A DNA stretch of 64,000 nucleotides. It comes from Actinoalloteichus_B caeruleus (lineage in GTDB: Bacteria > Actinomycetota > Actinomycetes > Mycobacteriales > Pseudonocardiaceae). Of the stretch, positions 41,023 to 51,028 are shown piece by piece. Under the pieces are notes generated by a model. It was not told the origin of the DNA, did no database searches, and saw only the letters and a program-made list of their open reading frames with translations. Position 1 is the first letter of the stretch. Every line of letters starts with the position of its first letter. The position numbers were made by a program, and so were the translations under genes. The DNA is taken from the NCBI RefSeq assembly GCF_000718005.1, contig NZ_JODV01000008.1. The stretch is one strand, 5' to 3'.

Positions 41023-42842
41023 CGGTCCTCCTTGCCGACCTCCCGCCACCGCCGGATTCGGTGGCCTGCCCCTAGTTCTTCCCACACCGCCCCGTCAGCC
41101 GCGTCATCGGCCCACTGGACGGGTGGCGCGTCCCGGTTCTCGGCCCGTCGGCGGGCCGAGGTCGGGTCGGGTTCGAGCGCGGCGGCGAGCAGTGTGCTGG
41201 TGTACGGGTGGTTGGGGCCCGCGAAGACCGCTTCGGTGGGGCCCTCCTCGACGACGACACCGTGCCGGAGGACGACGACGCGGTCGGCGATGCCCCGCAC
41301 CACGGCCAGGTCGTGGCTGATGAACAGGCAGGCCAGCCGCCGTCGCGCCCGGAGGTCGTCGAGGAGGGCGAGGATCGAGGCCTGCACGGACACGTCGAGC
41401 GCGGTGGTGATCTCGTCCGCGATCACGACGTCCGGTTCGCCCGCCAGTGCCCGGGCGATGCCGACGCGCTGCCGTTGGCCGCCGGAGAGCTGGGCCGGCA
41501 GCCGTTCGGTCAGGGCCGGGTCCAGGTGGACGTCCGCGACCAGCCCTCGGGTCCGCTCGTCCAGTTCCCGGCGGCCACGCGCCAGGCCGAACATCCGGAG
41601 TGGACGCCGAACCGCCTCGGCGACGCGCCGACGCGGGTTGAGCGCGGTGTCGGCGTTCTGGAAGACCAGCTGCACCCGGCGGCGCAGGTCGGTGGCCCGG
41701 CGGGCGGCGGGCTGGGCGAGGTCGTCGGACCGCCCGTGGTCGGTGTACCGCATCTCGCCCTCGCTCGGGGGGCGCAGGCCGGCCAGCGACCAGGCCAGGG
41801 TGGTCTTCCCACTGCCCGACTCACCCACCAGCGCCAGCACCTCGCCACGGCGCAGCTCCAGGGAGACCCCGTCGACGGCGGGGCGGGGTTCCGCGTGGGC
41901 TCGGCGGGTGCGCCGGCGCCTCCCGTACCCGATGCGGACGTCCCGCAGGGAGACGACGGGTGGTGCGTCCGCCACCGGCTCGCGCCGCCGCACGGTGCGG
42001 CCGCCGTCCTCGCCCACCTCGACGAGACCCCCGTCGGTGATCCTGGGGACGCTCGCCAGCAGGGTCCGGGTGTAGGGGTGGCGCGGGTCGGCGAACAGCC
42101 GCTCGGTGTCGGCTTCCTCCACGACCTCACCCCGGCGCATCACCAGCACCCGGTCCGCCATGCTCGCCACCACCCCGAGATCATGACTCACCAGGACCGT
42201 CGCCAGGCCCAGTTCGGAGCTCAGCGTGTCGAGCAGGCGGAGGATCCCGCCCTGGGTGACGACGTCCAGCCCGGTGGTGGGCTCGTCGAGCACGAGCGCG
42301 CGGGGGCGCGCGGCCACGGCCATCGCGATCGCCACCCGCTGCTGTTGGCCGCCGGAGAGCTGGTGCGGGTACCGCCGGGCCAGCTCCGCCGGGTTGGGCA
42401 GTCGTACCTGGTCGAGCAGCTCGACCACGGCGGCGTCCAACGCGCGGCGGTCCAGCCCCCGGCCCCGCAGCGCTTCGGCGACCTGGCGTCCCACCCGCAT
42501 CGACGGGGTGAGCGCCTGTCCCGCGTTCTGCGCCACCATCGCGACGGTCCCGCCCCGCAGGGCGCGGAGCTGCCGGGGCGGCAGGGCGAACACGTCCTGC
42601 CCGTCGACCAGCACCCGGCCGGCGGCGAGTCGCGAGCCGTGCCGCAGGTGGCCGAGCACGGTGCCGGCCACGGTCGACTTCCCCGACCCCGACTCCCCCA
42701 CCACGGCCACCGTCTCGTTGGCGCGCACCGCCAGGTCGACCTCGTTGGCGACGACCACGTCCCGGCCCGCGGAGCGGTAGGACACGGTCAGCCCGGTGAT
42801 CTCGACGACCGGCGCCCCGCCGGTCGCTTCCCGCTCGGTCAT
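41019..42842 (-). CDS. Oligopeptide-type ABC transporter, fused double ATPase (DppD-DppF type)
   Basis: The 607-residue protein has two ABC domains. Each has a Walker A (VGESGSGKST; VGESGSGKTT), a signature (LSGGQQQRV; LSGGQRQRVGIA), and a Walker B region (LVLDEPTTGLD; VIADEITTALD). The C-terminal extension of each contains the oligopeptide family text PRHPYTRTLL and PNHPYTSTLL. The second Walker B has ADE where LDE is usual. Its ATG overlaps the permease stop (ATGA). Confidence 0.93.
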   Translation of the reverse strand: MTEREATGGAPVVEITGLTVSYRSAGRDVVVANEVDLAVRANETVAVVGESGSGKSTVAGTVLGHLRHGSRLAAGRVLVDGQDVFALPPRQLRALRGGTVAMVAQNAGQALTPSMRVGRQVAEALRGRGLDRRALDAAVVELLDQVRLPNPAELARRYPHQLSGGQQQRVAIAMAVAARPRALVLDEPTTGLDVVTQGGILRLLDTLSSELGLATVLVSHDLGVVASMADRVLVMRRGEVVEEADTERLFADPRHPYTRTLLASVPRITDGGLVEVGEDGGRTVRRREPVADAPPVVSLRDVRIGYGRRRRTRRAHAEPRPAVDGVSLELRRGEVLALVGESGSGKTTLAWSLAGLRPPSEGEMRYTDHGRSDDLAQPAARRATDLRRRVQLVFQNADTALNPRRRVAEAVRRPLRMFGLARGRRELDERTRGLVADVHLDPALTERLPAQLSGGQRQRVGIARALAGEPDVVIADEITTALDVSVQASILALLDDLRARRRLACLFISHDLAVVRGIADRVVVLRHGVVVEEGPTEAVFAGPNHPYTSTLLAAALEPDPTSARRRAENRDAPPVQWADDAADGAVWEELGAGHRIRRWREVGKEDR

Positions 42843-43723
42843 GCGCGCCCCTTCCGCACCCGGTCGACTCCCCATGCCTTGGACAACCCGTCTGCCGCCA
42901 GGTTCAACCCGATGACCAGGGTCGCCAGCGCGATGATCGGCGCCAGGCTCGCCATCGGCACCACGGTGATCGCCGTCCTGTTCTCCGCGACCATCAGCCC
43001 CCAGTCCGGCGTCGGCGGGTTCGCGCCGAAGCCCAGGAAGGACAGCGAGCTGATCAGCAGGATCACCCAGGAGGCCCGCATGGCGAACTCGACGCAGACC
43101 ACGTCGACGATGTTGGGCAGCACCTCCCGGAACAGGATCGACGTCGTCCGTTCGCCCCGGACCCTGGCCGCGGTGACGTAGTCGCTGGGGGCCACCCCCT
43201 GGGCGGCGGCCCGGACGACGCGGGTGACCGCCGGCGTGTAGACGAGGCTGACGGCGAGGACGATGACCAGCGGGCCCGCCCCCAGCACGGTCACGACCAC
43301 CAGCAGGGCCAGGACCGGCGGGATGGACAGCACGGCGTCCATCACCCGCATCACCAGGTTGTCCAACCAACCCCCGCGCAACGCCACCACGCAACCGATC
43401 ACGGTGCCCAGGGCCACGGCGAGGACGGTGGCCCCGAAGGACACCATCAGGGCGTAGCGCCCGCCGTGCAGCACGCGGCTGAGGACGTCACGTCCGTACT
43501 GGTCGGTGCCGGCCCAGTGCGCCCAGCCAGGCCCGGCGAGGGCGTTGGCCGGGTCGTTCTCCACCGGGGAGTGGGGGGCGACCAGCGGGGCGAGGAGGGC
43601 GACCAGCAGGTGCGCCGCGACCAGCGCCAGGCCCACCCACGCCGTGGTCGAACCCCGCAACGCTCCCAGGAGACCGGTGAGCGTTCCTCGCCGCCCGGTC
43701 GTGTCGGTACCAGTCCCGCTCAT
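42839..43723 (-). CDS. Oligopeptide-type ABC permease (DppC-like)
   Basis: The 294-residue protein has an N-terminal helix, HWAGTDQYGRDVLSRVLHGG (the DppC signature), and a binding-protein-dependent transport domain ending in FLGFGANPPTPDWGLMVAEN. It has five to six helices. Start and stop both overlap neighbours by four bases. Confidence 0.93.
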   Translation of the reverse strand: MSGTGTDTTGRRGTLTGLLGALRGSTTAWVGLALVAAHLLVALLAPLVAPHSPVENDPANALAGPGWAHWAGTDQYGRDVLSRVLHGGRYALMVSFGATVLAVALGTVIGCVVALRGGWLDNLVMRVMDAVLSIPPVLALLVVVTVLGAGPLVIVLAVSLVYTPAVTRVVRAAAQGVAPSDYVTAARVRGERTTSILFREVLPNIVDVVCVEFAMRASWVILLISSLSFLGFGANPPTPDWGLMVAENRTAITVVPMASLAPIIALATLVIGLNLAADGLSKAWGVDRVRKGRA

Positions 43724-44682
43724 CGCAGCCCCACCTGCTCCCTGCTCCGCAGTTTCGGGTTGAGCGCCATCGCGCCGAGGTCGGCGGCGAGGTTGCACAG
43801 CACGTAGACGGTGGCGCTGATCAGCGCGATCGCCTGCAACATCGGCAGGTCGCGGTTGTGCACCGCCTGGAGCATCAGACTGCCCACCCCCGGGTAGTTG
43901 AAGACGTTCTCCACGACGACGACACCCCCGACCAGCCAGGCGATGTTCATGGCGATCACGTTCAGCGTCGGCAGCAGGGCGCTGGGCAGGGCGTGCCGGG
44001 TCACCACCCGCCAGCGCCCGAGCCCCTTGAGGGTGGCCGTCGTGACGAACTCCCCGGCCATCACGTCGATCACGCTGGTGCGTGCCATGCGGACGATGTA
44101 GGCGGTCATCGCGACGCCGAGGGCGGCGGCGGGCAACCAGACGGCGGGGAGCAGCTCCCCGATGCTGGCCGATGGCCCGTCGAGCACCACGGCGGGCAGC
44201 ACCGGCACGGTGATGGACAGCGCCAGGACCAGCAGGGTCGCCACCACGAACTCGGGCACGCTCATGCCGACGAGGCTGAGCCCGGAGATCAGCGTGTCGG
44301 GCCAGCGGTCGCGGTAGAGGCCGGCGAGCACGCCGAGCACCACGGAGAGCGTGACCGCGACGAGGATGGTGACCACGGCGATGAGCAGGGTGTTGCGCAG
44401 GTGCAGGCCCACCTCCGCCGCCACCGGCTCCCCCGAGGCGAGGGAGGTGCCGAGGTCCCCGGTGACGGCGCCCCCGACCCACTCGAGGTAGCGCTGCCAG
44501 GCGGGTTGGTCGAGGTCGAGCTGCTCCCGCAGCGTCGCCACCGCCTCGGGGGTCGCGTCCCGCCCCAGGATCTGGCTGGCGACGTCGCCGGGGAGGGCCT
44601 GGAGCGCGAGGAAGATGAGCACGGAGGACAGCGCGATGGTCAGCAGCGCGGAGAACAGTCGTCTGGCGACGAAGGACAGCAT
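43720..44682 (-). CDS. Oligopeptide-type ABC permease (DppB-like)
   Basis: The 320-residue protein shows the DppB opening FVARRLFSALLTIALSSVLI, PGDVASQILG, the extracellular loop GDLGTSLASGEPV and VENVFNYPGVGSLMLQAV. ATG 44682 has GGAGG eight bases upstream; a GTG at 44691 overlapping the previous stop is an alternative. Confidence 0.92.
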   Translation of the reverse strand: MLSFVARRLFSALLTIALSSVLIFLALQALPGDVASQILGRDATPEAVATLREQLDLDQPAWQRYLEWVGGAVTGDLGTSLASGEPVAAEVGLHLRNTLLIAVVTILVAVTLSVVLGVLAGLYRDRWPDTLISGLSLVGMSVPEFVVATLLVLALSITVPVLPAVVLDGPSASIGELLPAVWLPAAALGVAMTAYIVRMARTSVIDVMAGEFVTTATLKGLGRWRVVTRHALPSALLPTLNVIAMNIAWLVGGVVVVENVFNYPGVGSLMLQAVHNRDLPMLQAIALISATVYVLCNLAADLGAMALNPKLRSREQVGLR

Positions 44683-44687
44683 GCCGG

Positions 44688-46295
44688 TCACCTCCGCAGC
44701 CCGATGTTGAGGTAGTCGAACTCGAACCCGTGCTCCCGGTAGTTGAGGACGTCACGGGAGAGACCCACCAGGCGGTCGGCGAACACCGGGGTGATCGAGC
44801 CACCGTGGTCGACCACGTACCGCTGGGCGTCCTGGTAGAGCATCCGGCGGCGGTCGGCGTCCATCTCACCCCTGGCCTCGTCGAGGAGCCCGTCGAAGCG
44901 GTCGTCGGCCCAGGCCGTCTCGTTGTAGCTCGAACCACCTCGGAAGATCTGGTTGAGGAGTTGTTCGATGGGCCGGCCGGTGTACCAGTAGGTCGCCATC
45001 AGTGGTTTCTGCATCCAGATCTGGGAGAAGTACGACTCGGCGGCCGCGGTCCGGACGTCGAGGGTGATCCCGGCCTCCCGCACCGAGTCCCGGAACGCCA
45101 ACGCCATCGGCGTGAAGACCGGGTCGTAGGCGGAGGTGTGCAGGTCGAGGCGAAGGCCTTCCAGCCCGGCTCGGCGGAGCAGGAAACGCGCGTGCTCCGG
45201 GTCCCGTTCGACGCGGTAGTCGGTCCAGTAGGGCTCCTCGGGGGGTACGGGGTTGTCGTTCCCGATGACCCCGGCTCCCTGGAGGGCGACGTCGAGCACC
45301 GCCTGGGGGTCGTAGGCGAGCTTCATCGCCTGCCGGACCGACGGATCGGTGAAGGGCTCGGCGGTGCACAGCATCGGGAGGCCGTACCACTGCGAGTTCA
45401 CCGACCGGGCGATGGTCGCCCGGTCGGAGGCGTTGATGACGCGTGCCGTGGCGAAGTCCAGGTTGGTCTGGGAGAGGAGGTGCACCTGGCCGGCGAGCAG
45501 CGCGTTCGACCGGGCCTGGGTGTCCGGGATGGCGTAGAACTCGATCTCGTCGAGCACCGGCCGCCCCTCCCAGTACTCGGGGTTGGCCACCACCCGGCCC
45601 CGGCCGGCGGGGGTGAAGGACTCCAGTCGGAACGGGCCGGTCCCGACCCCGGTCTCGCCGATGTGCCGCCCGCCGGCCTCGGCGCTGCCGTCCGGGATGA
45701 CGTAGCAGTTGTACGAGGTCAGCAGGCTCGGGAACTCGGCGTTGGGCCGGGTGAGGTCGACCACGAGCGTGTGGGGGTCCGGGGTGTGGATCCCGCCCGG
45801 TTCGAGCATCGGCGCCAGGACCCCGGCCTGCGGCGATGCCACGTCCGGGTCCAGCAGGTGCCGCAGCGTGTAGCGGGCGTCGGCGGAGGTGAAGGGCCTG
45901 CCGTCGTGGAAGGTCACGCCGCGGCGCAGGGCGAAGGTCCACCGGGTGCCGTCCGGGGACGGTTCCCAGCCCTCCGCGAGGTCGGCGACGACGGAGCCGT
46001 CCTCCCCGATCCTGGTCAACCTGTTGTAGACGGCGCCGAGGTACTCGTAGGCGGAGAGCGCGCTCGCCGGGTCCAGCGTCTCGGCGTCGGAGGCCGGGGG
46101 TCGCGCGATGCGCAGCACCCCTCCGCTGGCCGGGTCGCCGCTCGCCGCCTCCACGGGGAGGGCGCGGGAGGCTGGTCCGGACGAGGAGCACCCCGCGGCC
46201 AGCCAGGTGGCCCCGAGGGCGCCCAGCCCGCCGGCGAGCAGGGAGCGGCGGCTGATCCCCCCGGGTGGTCGGACGCTGGTGCTGCCGTGGCGCAT
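44688..46295 (-). CDS. Oligopeptide-type ABC solute-binding lipoprotein (family 5)
   Basis: The 535-residue protein has a Tat-type lipoprotein signal (SRRSLLAGGLGALGATWLAA then Cys). The SBP_bac_5 fold shows LAEGWEPSPDGTRWTFALRR, GVTFHDGRPFTSADA, GTGPFRLESF and SVNSQWYGLPMLC. It is the first gene of the operon and delivers a peptide or other amphipathic substrate. ATG 46295 follows GGAGGAAG. Confidence 0.92.
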   Translation of the reverse strand: MRHGSTSVRPPGGISRRSLLAGGLGALGATWLAAGCSSSGPASRALPVEAASGDPASGGVLRIARPPASDAETLDPASALSAYEYLGAVYNRLTRIGEDGSVVADLAEGWEPSPDGTRWTFALRRGVTFHDGRPFTSADARYTLRHLLDPDVASPQAGVLAPMLEPGGIHTPDPHTLVVDLTRPNAEFPSLLTSYNCYVIPDGSAEAGGRHIGETGVGTGPFRLESFTPAGRGRVVANPEYWEGRPVLDEIEFYAIPDTQARSNALLAGQVHLLSQTNLDFATARVINASDRATIARSVNSQWYGLPMLCTAEPFTDPSVRQAMKLAYDPQAVLDVALQGAGVIGNDNPVPPEEPYWTDYRVERDPEHARFLLRRAGLEGLRLDLHTSAYDPVFTPMALAFRDSVREAGITLDVRTAAAESYFSQIWMQKPLMATYWYTGRPIEQLLNQIFRGGSSYNETAWADDRFDGLLDEARGEMDADRRRMLYQDAQRYVVDHGGSITPVFADRLVGLSRDVLNYREHGFEFDYLNIGLRR

Positions 46296-46841
46296 CTTCC
46301 TCCTCGCCCTGGCTGGGTGCCTCGTCTCGCCCTTATTCGTTCACTGAGCGATTGAGTTGGACCGCTGCACGATAGACAGACACCGCGAGGAGACCAAGCC
46401 CCCGGCCCCGTGGAGACCCGGGCGGAGACGAGGCGGACGGGCCCTCGGATCGAGGGCCTCACGACCGCCTCACGCACCGACACGGGTCACCTCGAAGCGG
46501 GAGGAAACCGCTGTTCGTGCCGGGGAGTCGGCCCACACCACCGTCCGGTGGGCCCCGGCGCGGCGAAGGCCCCGAGAACCGGCGGGCAGGACCGTTACGG
46601 CTTCCCGCCGGTAGTGACGGGAAACACTGCCCTGGCGACGGAGGGAGTTCGGCCCGTCACGGTGATCCGCCGGGGGCGGGGCTTGGGACGATCGATCGGC
46701 GGCCGGCGGTCGACCGTCCACGGTCGTCCACCGCCGGGAACGTCCGGATCACGGTGTCACGGCCGGGGTGGACGGCCAATCCGCGCGGCTCGCCGCACCG
46801 AAGGACGGACGTGACGAGTCGGCTCGACGATGAAGGTGGTC
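46296..46841. other. Divergent promoter region, no gene seen
   Basis: About 545 bases lie between the transporter operon and the sigma-factor gene. The first 80 bases upstream of the transporter (46330-46380) are A/T-richer and probably hold its promoter. No gene stands out. Confidence 0.45.
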
Positions 46842-47456
46842 ATGGCTGAGTGGACGGAACGGGCCGGCCGGCCCCCGGAGCAGGACGGGGCGGGCCGGCC
46901 GGACCAGGACGCCCCCACCGCGGAGCAGCTGATGGTGCGGGTCGCCAGAGGGGACGAGACCGCCTTCGGGCAGCTGTTCGACCTCCTCTCCGGCCCCGTG
47001 CTGTCCCTGGTGCGGACGGTGCTGCGCGATCCGGCCCAGTCCGAGGAGGTCGCGCAGGAGGTCCTGGTCGAGCTGTGGCGCACGGCACCCCGGTACGACC
47101 CGGCACTGGGGTCCGCGACGACCTGGGCCCTGACGATGGCCCACCGGCGGGCGGTGGACCGGGTCCGCTCCGAGCAGTCCGCGACGGACCGGGAGTCGAG
47201 GGTGGGCCGGCTCGACGAACGGCGGCCCTTCGACGAGGTCGCGGAGACCGTCGCGATCCGGCTGGAACAGGCGCAGGTGCGGCGCTGCGTCTCCACGTTG
47301 ACGAGCCTCCAGCGGGAGTCGGTGCTGCTCGCCTTCTACCGGGGGCACACCTACCGGCAGGTGGCGGAGCTCCTCGGGGCGCCGTTGGGGACGGTCAAGA
47401 CCCGGATGCGGGACGCCCTGATCCGGCTGCGTGACTGCCTGGGGGTGGGACAGTGA
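46842..47456 (+). CDS. sigK: ECF sigma factor, SigK-like
   Basis: The 204-residue sigma factor has region 2 (FGQLFDLLSGPVLSLVRTVL; EEVAQEVLVELWRTAPRYDP; TTWALTMAHRRAVDRVRSEQ) and region 4 (QRESVLLAFYRGHTYRQVAE; LLGAPLGTVKTRMRDALIRL). The text is typical of the actinobacterial SigK/SigL group. ATG 46842 has AAGG at a normal distance; ATG 46830 is also possible. Its stop overlaps the anti-sigma gene start (GTGA), the standard SigK-RskA arrangement. Confidence 0.9.
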   Translation: MAEWTERAGRPPEQDGAGRPDQDAPTAEQLMVRVARGDETAFGQLFDLLSGPVLSLVRTVLRDPAQSEEVAQEVLVELWRTAPRYDPALGSATTWALTMAHRRAVDRVRSEQSATDRESRVGRLDERRPFDEVAETVAIRLEQAQVRRCVSTLTSLQRESVLLAFYRGHTYRQVAELLGAPLGTVKTRMRDALIRLRDCLGVGQ

Positions 47457-48217
47457 GCGTGGACATCCATTCGTTGACGGGCGCCTACGCGCTCAACGCG
47501 GTCACCGGCGAGGAGCGGACGGCGTTCGAGGAGCACCTCGCGGCCTGCCCGGTGTGCGCGCAGGAGGTGCGGGAACTGCGGGCGACGGCGGCGCGGGTGG
47601 CGGGGGCGCTGCCGACCACCCCGTGCCCCGGCCTGCGCGAGCGGGTCATGGCCGAGGTCGCCACGGTCCGCCAGGAACCCCCGCTGGTGGACGACGGGAC
47701 ACGGGCCGGGGCCCCCGCCCCGGACGTGCGTTCTGGTGCGGGTCGGCGGTGGGTGGTGCGCTCGGCGCTCGCGCTGGCCGCCGCGACCGCGGTGCTGGCC
47801 GGCGTGCTGGGCGGGCAGGCCATCCAGCTGCGCGAGGAGCGGGACACGCTCCGGGAGGAGCTCGCCGGAGAGGCGGGGCCGGCGCTGTCCGACCTGTTGG
47901 CCTCCGAGGACACCAGGGTGGTCAGTGGGGAGAGCGAGGGTGGGGGTACGGCCACCGCCGTCGTCTCCCGGGAGGCCGACCGGGCCGTCCTCCTGGTGTC
48001 GGGCATGCCGGACGCGCCGGCCGACCACGGCTACCAGCTGTGGCTGATCGACGACCAGCACGCCAGGCCGGCGGGGATGCTCGACGACGGGGAGGGACCC
48101 GTGGTGCTGGTGAAGGGTCTGGACGGGGCCGAACGGATCGGGGTTACTGTCGAGCCGGCGGGCGGGTCACGCCAACCCACCACGGATCCGGTGATGGTGC
48201 TCTCCCTGAGCGGTTGA
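47453..48217 (+). CDS. rskA: Anti-sigma-K factor, RskA-like
   Basis: The 254-residue protein has a cytoplasmic zinc-anti-sigma motif (HLAACPVC near residue 30), one membrane helix (SALALAAATAVLAGVLGGQA) and an extracytoplasmic RskA domain (VLLVSGMPDAPADHGYQLWL; GVTVEPAGGSRQPTTDPVM). It holds SigK at the membrane until regulated proteolysis releases it. Loss of inhibition depends on its C-terminal domain. Confidence 0.9.
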   Translation: MSVDIHSLTGAYALNAVTGEERTAFEEHLAACPVCAQEVRELRATAARVAGALPTTPCPGLRERVMAEVATVRQEPPLVDDGTRAGAPAPDVRSGAGRRWVVRSALALAAATAVLAGVLGGQAIQLREERDTLREELAGEAGPALSDLLASEDTRVVSGESEGGGTATAVVSREADRAVLLVSGMPDAPADHGYQLWLIDDQHARPAGMLDDGEGPVVLVKGLDGAERIGVTVEPAGGSRQPTTDPVMVLSLSG

Positions 48218-48475
48218 CGGGCCGGACGACGGCTCGTCCGGGAGGGACGAGGGCGGATCCGCCGCGCCCCCGCGCGGCGGGCGGTCCGGGCCGCACGCAC
48301 GGGCCCGGACCGCCGGCGCGACTCGCCGCACCACCCCGCGGTGCGCGGCGGTGGCTCGTTTGCCCCCGGGGCGCTCGGGTACCCGGAGCACGGTGGCGGC
48401 CCCGGGGGGGCGCCGCCCGTGGACGCCCCCGGGAGACGTCACCGCCGGCCGGTGGTCCGAGCGGAGGAGGAGCGC

Positions 48476-49120
48476 ATGCGCGCACCATTGTCCCGGCTCC
48501 GGTCAGCGGTACTGGGACCGAGCCGACGCGTACCCGAGCGAGCGCGGGACGTCGAGACCGCGACCCTGCGCTACCTGGTGTACGGGCTCCTCCCCGCCTG
48601 GTTCGTCCCCGGCTTGCTCGACTGGGCGCTACACCGGCGCACCGACATCGAGCACACCGCCGGGGTCCAGGAGTCGCTGATCCACGCCCTGATGATGACC
48701 GAGGTCGGCGTGCCGATCGCCATCGCCCTGGTGTGCGAGGTCAACCCCCTCGTGCTGACGATCATCGTGGCCGCGATCCTCGCGCACGAGGCCACCGCCT
48801 TGTGGGATGTCACGACGGCGGAGGAGAGCGGGCGGGAGGTCCGGCCCGTCGAGCAGCACGTCCACAGTTTCCTGGAGGCCATGCCGTTCATGGCTGGTGG
48901 AGCGCTGGCCTGCCTGCACTGGGAGCAGATCCAGGCGCTGGCGCGGGGTGCCCGGGACCGCCGGGCCTGGACGCTCCGGTTGAAGCGCCCGTCGCTGCCG
49001 CCCCGCTACCTGGCCGGGGTCGGTGGGGCCATCCTCGGTCTGATCGCACTGCCCTACGGGGAGGAACTGGTGAGGTGCCTGCGGGCACGTCGGCGCGGCT
49101 CCGCCACGGCGACGGCCTGA
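48476..49120 (+). CDS. Conserved membrane protein, unknown function
   Basis: The 214-residue protein has about four membrane helices (YLVYGLLPAWFVPGLLDWAL; LIHALMMTEVGVPIAIALVC; PLVLTIIVAAILAHEATALW; YLAGVGGAILGLIALPYGEE). Conserved histidines lie at HRRTDIEH and EQHVHSFLEAMPF. I recognise it as a recurring bacterial membrane protein without a known role. ATG 48476 follows GGAGGAGG. The 258 bases before it hold no gene. Confidence 0.75.
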   Translation: MRAPLSRLRSAVLGPSRRVPERARDVETATLRYLVYGLLPAWFVPGLLDWALHRRTDIEHTAGVQESLIHALMMTEVGVPIAIALVCEVNPLVLTIIVAAILAHEATALWDVTTAEESGREVRPVEQHVHSFLEAMPFMAGGALACLHWEQIQALARGARDRRAWTLRLKRPSLPPRYLAGVGGAILGLIALPYGEELVRCLRARRRGSATATA

Positions 49121-49401
49121 CAGGTCTCCCCCGCCGCCGGCCCGCCGGTCGACCGGGGCGGCCGTGGGTCGGCGCGCGTGCGTCCGACCCGGCGCGGGTG
49201 CCGCGCCGAGGGAGGCGCCGCGGCGGCCGGTCGCGTGCCGCCCGGTGGGCGGAGGCCTTCGGGACGTTCCCGCTCGCCGCCGGCGCGAGGTCGAGCGGGG
49301 GGCCGACGACCGCCGACGGACACGCGCACCAGAGGAGACGGGACCGGGGTCCGCCGAACGGCGGCCAGCACCCCGATCCGTGGAGGACGAGGAGGACGAC
49401 G

Positions 49402-49878
49402 ATGACCGAGCACGCTGGCGAGTTGGCGGTGAGCACTCCGTCGGACGTCGAGATCACCATGAGCCGGACCTTCGACGCGCCCCGGGACCGCGTCTTCGCC
49501 GCGCACGGCAGCTGCGAGCACCTGCGGCGCTGGTGGGCGCGCGGGAACCCGATGGACTGCGAGCTGGACTTCCGGCCGGGCGGTTCCTACCGCTTCGTCG
49601 AACACGACCCCGACGGGAACGACTACGCCTTCCACGGCGAGTACCAGGAGATCGTCGTCCCGGAACGCATCGTTTCCACCTTCGAGTTCGAGGGCGCGCC
49701 CGGTGAGGTCCTGGTCGACACCGTGACCTTCGAGGAGGCGGACGGGAGGACCACGGTCACCACGGTCTCCCGGTTCGACAGCAGGGAGGCACGGGACGCG
49801 ATGCTCCGCGTGGGCATGGTCGACGGAGCCGCCCAGTCGCTGCGCCGGCTCGCGGAGATCCTGCCCACCCTGCCCTGA
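49402..49878 (+). CDS. SRPBCC / AHSA1-domain protein
   Basis: The 158-residue protein has the START-like AHSA1 pattern: DVEITMSRTFDAPRDRVFAA, HLRRWWARGNPMDCELDFRP, GGSYRFVEHDPDGNDYAFHG, TFEFEGAPGEVLVDTVTFEE. It binds a hydrophobic ligand in a beta-cavity. Such genes often pair with an ArsR regulator, which is absent here. ATG follows GGAGGACGACG. Confidence 0.88.
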   Translation: MTEHAGELAVSTPSDVEITMSRTFDAPRDRVFAAHGSCEHLRRWWARGNPMDCELDFRPGGSYRFVEHDPDGNDYAFHGEYQEIVVPERIVSTFEFEGAPGEVLVDTVTFEEADGRTTVTTVSRFDSREARDAMLRVGMVDGAAQSLRRLAEILPTLP

Positions 49879-49984
49879 CGCGGACCGGTCCCAGGTCGGG
49901 GCGTGCCCGGCCGGGGACGTGCGTGACCGCCTCGTGGACGTCGAACCGGCCGCCGATCGCGGCCGGGGTGGCGAAGGATGCGGG

Positions 49985-51028
49985 TCAGGTCGAGTTGACG
50001 GTTCCCCGCCCCGACCGCAGCGCGGGGCTCGGGTGGTCGCGACCAGCTTCGAGCCCTTCCAGCAGTTCCAGCACGGTCGCCCTCGCGTCGTGCTCCGGAC
50101 GCCAGCCCAGCTCCGTCCACGCTCTGGACGTGTCCAGCACCGGGCACCACCGGGCCAGGTCCACCCAGCCCGGCGAGGTCGGCTGGAGGCGCAGTGCCCA
50201 ACTCACCCTCGCGGCGGCCCGGACGAGCCAGGGCGCGACCGGCACGTGCCTGGCGTGGAGGAGGCGGGCCAGCTCGGCCGGCGGCATCGGCGGATCGGCG
50301 GCCAGGTTGAACGCCCCCGCCGCCCGCTGACCGATGGCCAACGACACCGCGCTGGCCACATCCTCGGTGTGGACGAACTGGAGGGTCAGTTCGGAGGGCA
50401 TCGGTAGCACGGGCAGCTTTCCCCGCCGCACCCCCCGGTACACCGACCGGGGGACCAGTGGGCCGATGAAGTAGCCGGCGATCTCGACGGCGGCCCGCCG
50501 TTGCAGGATCAGGCCCGGCCGGAACCGGGTGATGGTGAGCCCTGGCTCACGGCGACCCAGTTCGTCCAGCAGGGCCTCGACGGCCGCCTTGTCCCGGCTG
50601 TAGGAGGACGCGGCGACACCCCCGGTGGGCCAGTCCTCCCCCACCGCCCGACGTTTGGGACCCGGTGAGTACGCGCCCACCGAGGACAGGTACACGAGGT
50701 GGGGCACGCCGGCTCGGACGCACGCCTCGGCGACCCGCCTGCTGCCTTCGACGTTCGTGCGGTGCAGGGCGAGCTCGTCGTGGCTCGGTTGGATCAGCCA
50801 GGCGAGGAGCACGACGCTGTCCGCGCCCCGCAACACCTCGACCAGACGTGGGGTGCTGTCCTCCGAGCCGATGTCGATCTCGTGCCAGCCGACACCCTGG
50901 TAGGGCGGGGCGGGGGGTGGCGTCCGCCTGCTCACCCCGACCAGTTCGGCCCGCGGGTAGTCGCGGGCCAGCCGACCGAGCACGGCCGTCCCCACGTTCC
51001 CCGAGGCTCCGACCACGACGATCCTCAC
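49985..51028 (-). CDS. NAD-dependent epimerase/dehydratase (extended SDR)
   Basis: The 347-residue protein has the Rossmann glycine motif in VVVGASGNVGTAVLGRL and YLSSVGAYSPGPKRRAVGED with the catalytic-type region SSYSRDKAAVEALL (YxxxK as YSRDK). It probably modifies a nucleotide sugar or NAD-linked small molecule. GTG 51028 overlaps the stop of the alcohol dehydrogenase gene by four bases, so the two are co-translated. Confidence 0.85.
   Translation of the reverse strand: MRIVVVGASGNVGTAVLGRLARDYPRAELVGVSRRTPPPAPPYQGVGWHEIDIGSEDSTPRLVEVLRGADSVVLLAWLIQPSHDELALHRTNVEGSRRVAEACVRAGVPHLVYLSSVGAYSPGPKRRAVGEDWPTGGVAASSYSRDKAAVEALLDELGRREPGLTITRFRPGLILQRRAAVEIAGYFIGPLVPRSVYRGVRRGKLPVLPMPSELTLQFVHTEDVASAVSLAIGQRAAGAFNLAADPPMPPAELARLLHARHVPVAPWLVRAAARVSWALRLQPTSPGWVDLARWCPVLDTSRAWTELGWRPEHDARATVLELLEGLEAGRDHPSPALRSGRGTVNST

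Noticed and set aside
39025..42075. 1016-codon plus-strand frame over the hydrolase and ATPase genes
   Set aside because: It is antisense to two well-supported genes. No motif and no ribosome site.
41022..46295. Transporter operon as part of the accessory zone
   Set aside because: Gene order, overlaps, codon use and G+C are typical of the host. Only fragments of the hydrolase and TetR genes were copied into the zone.
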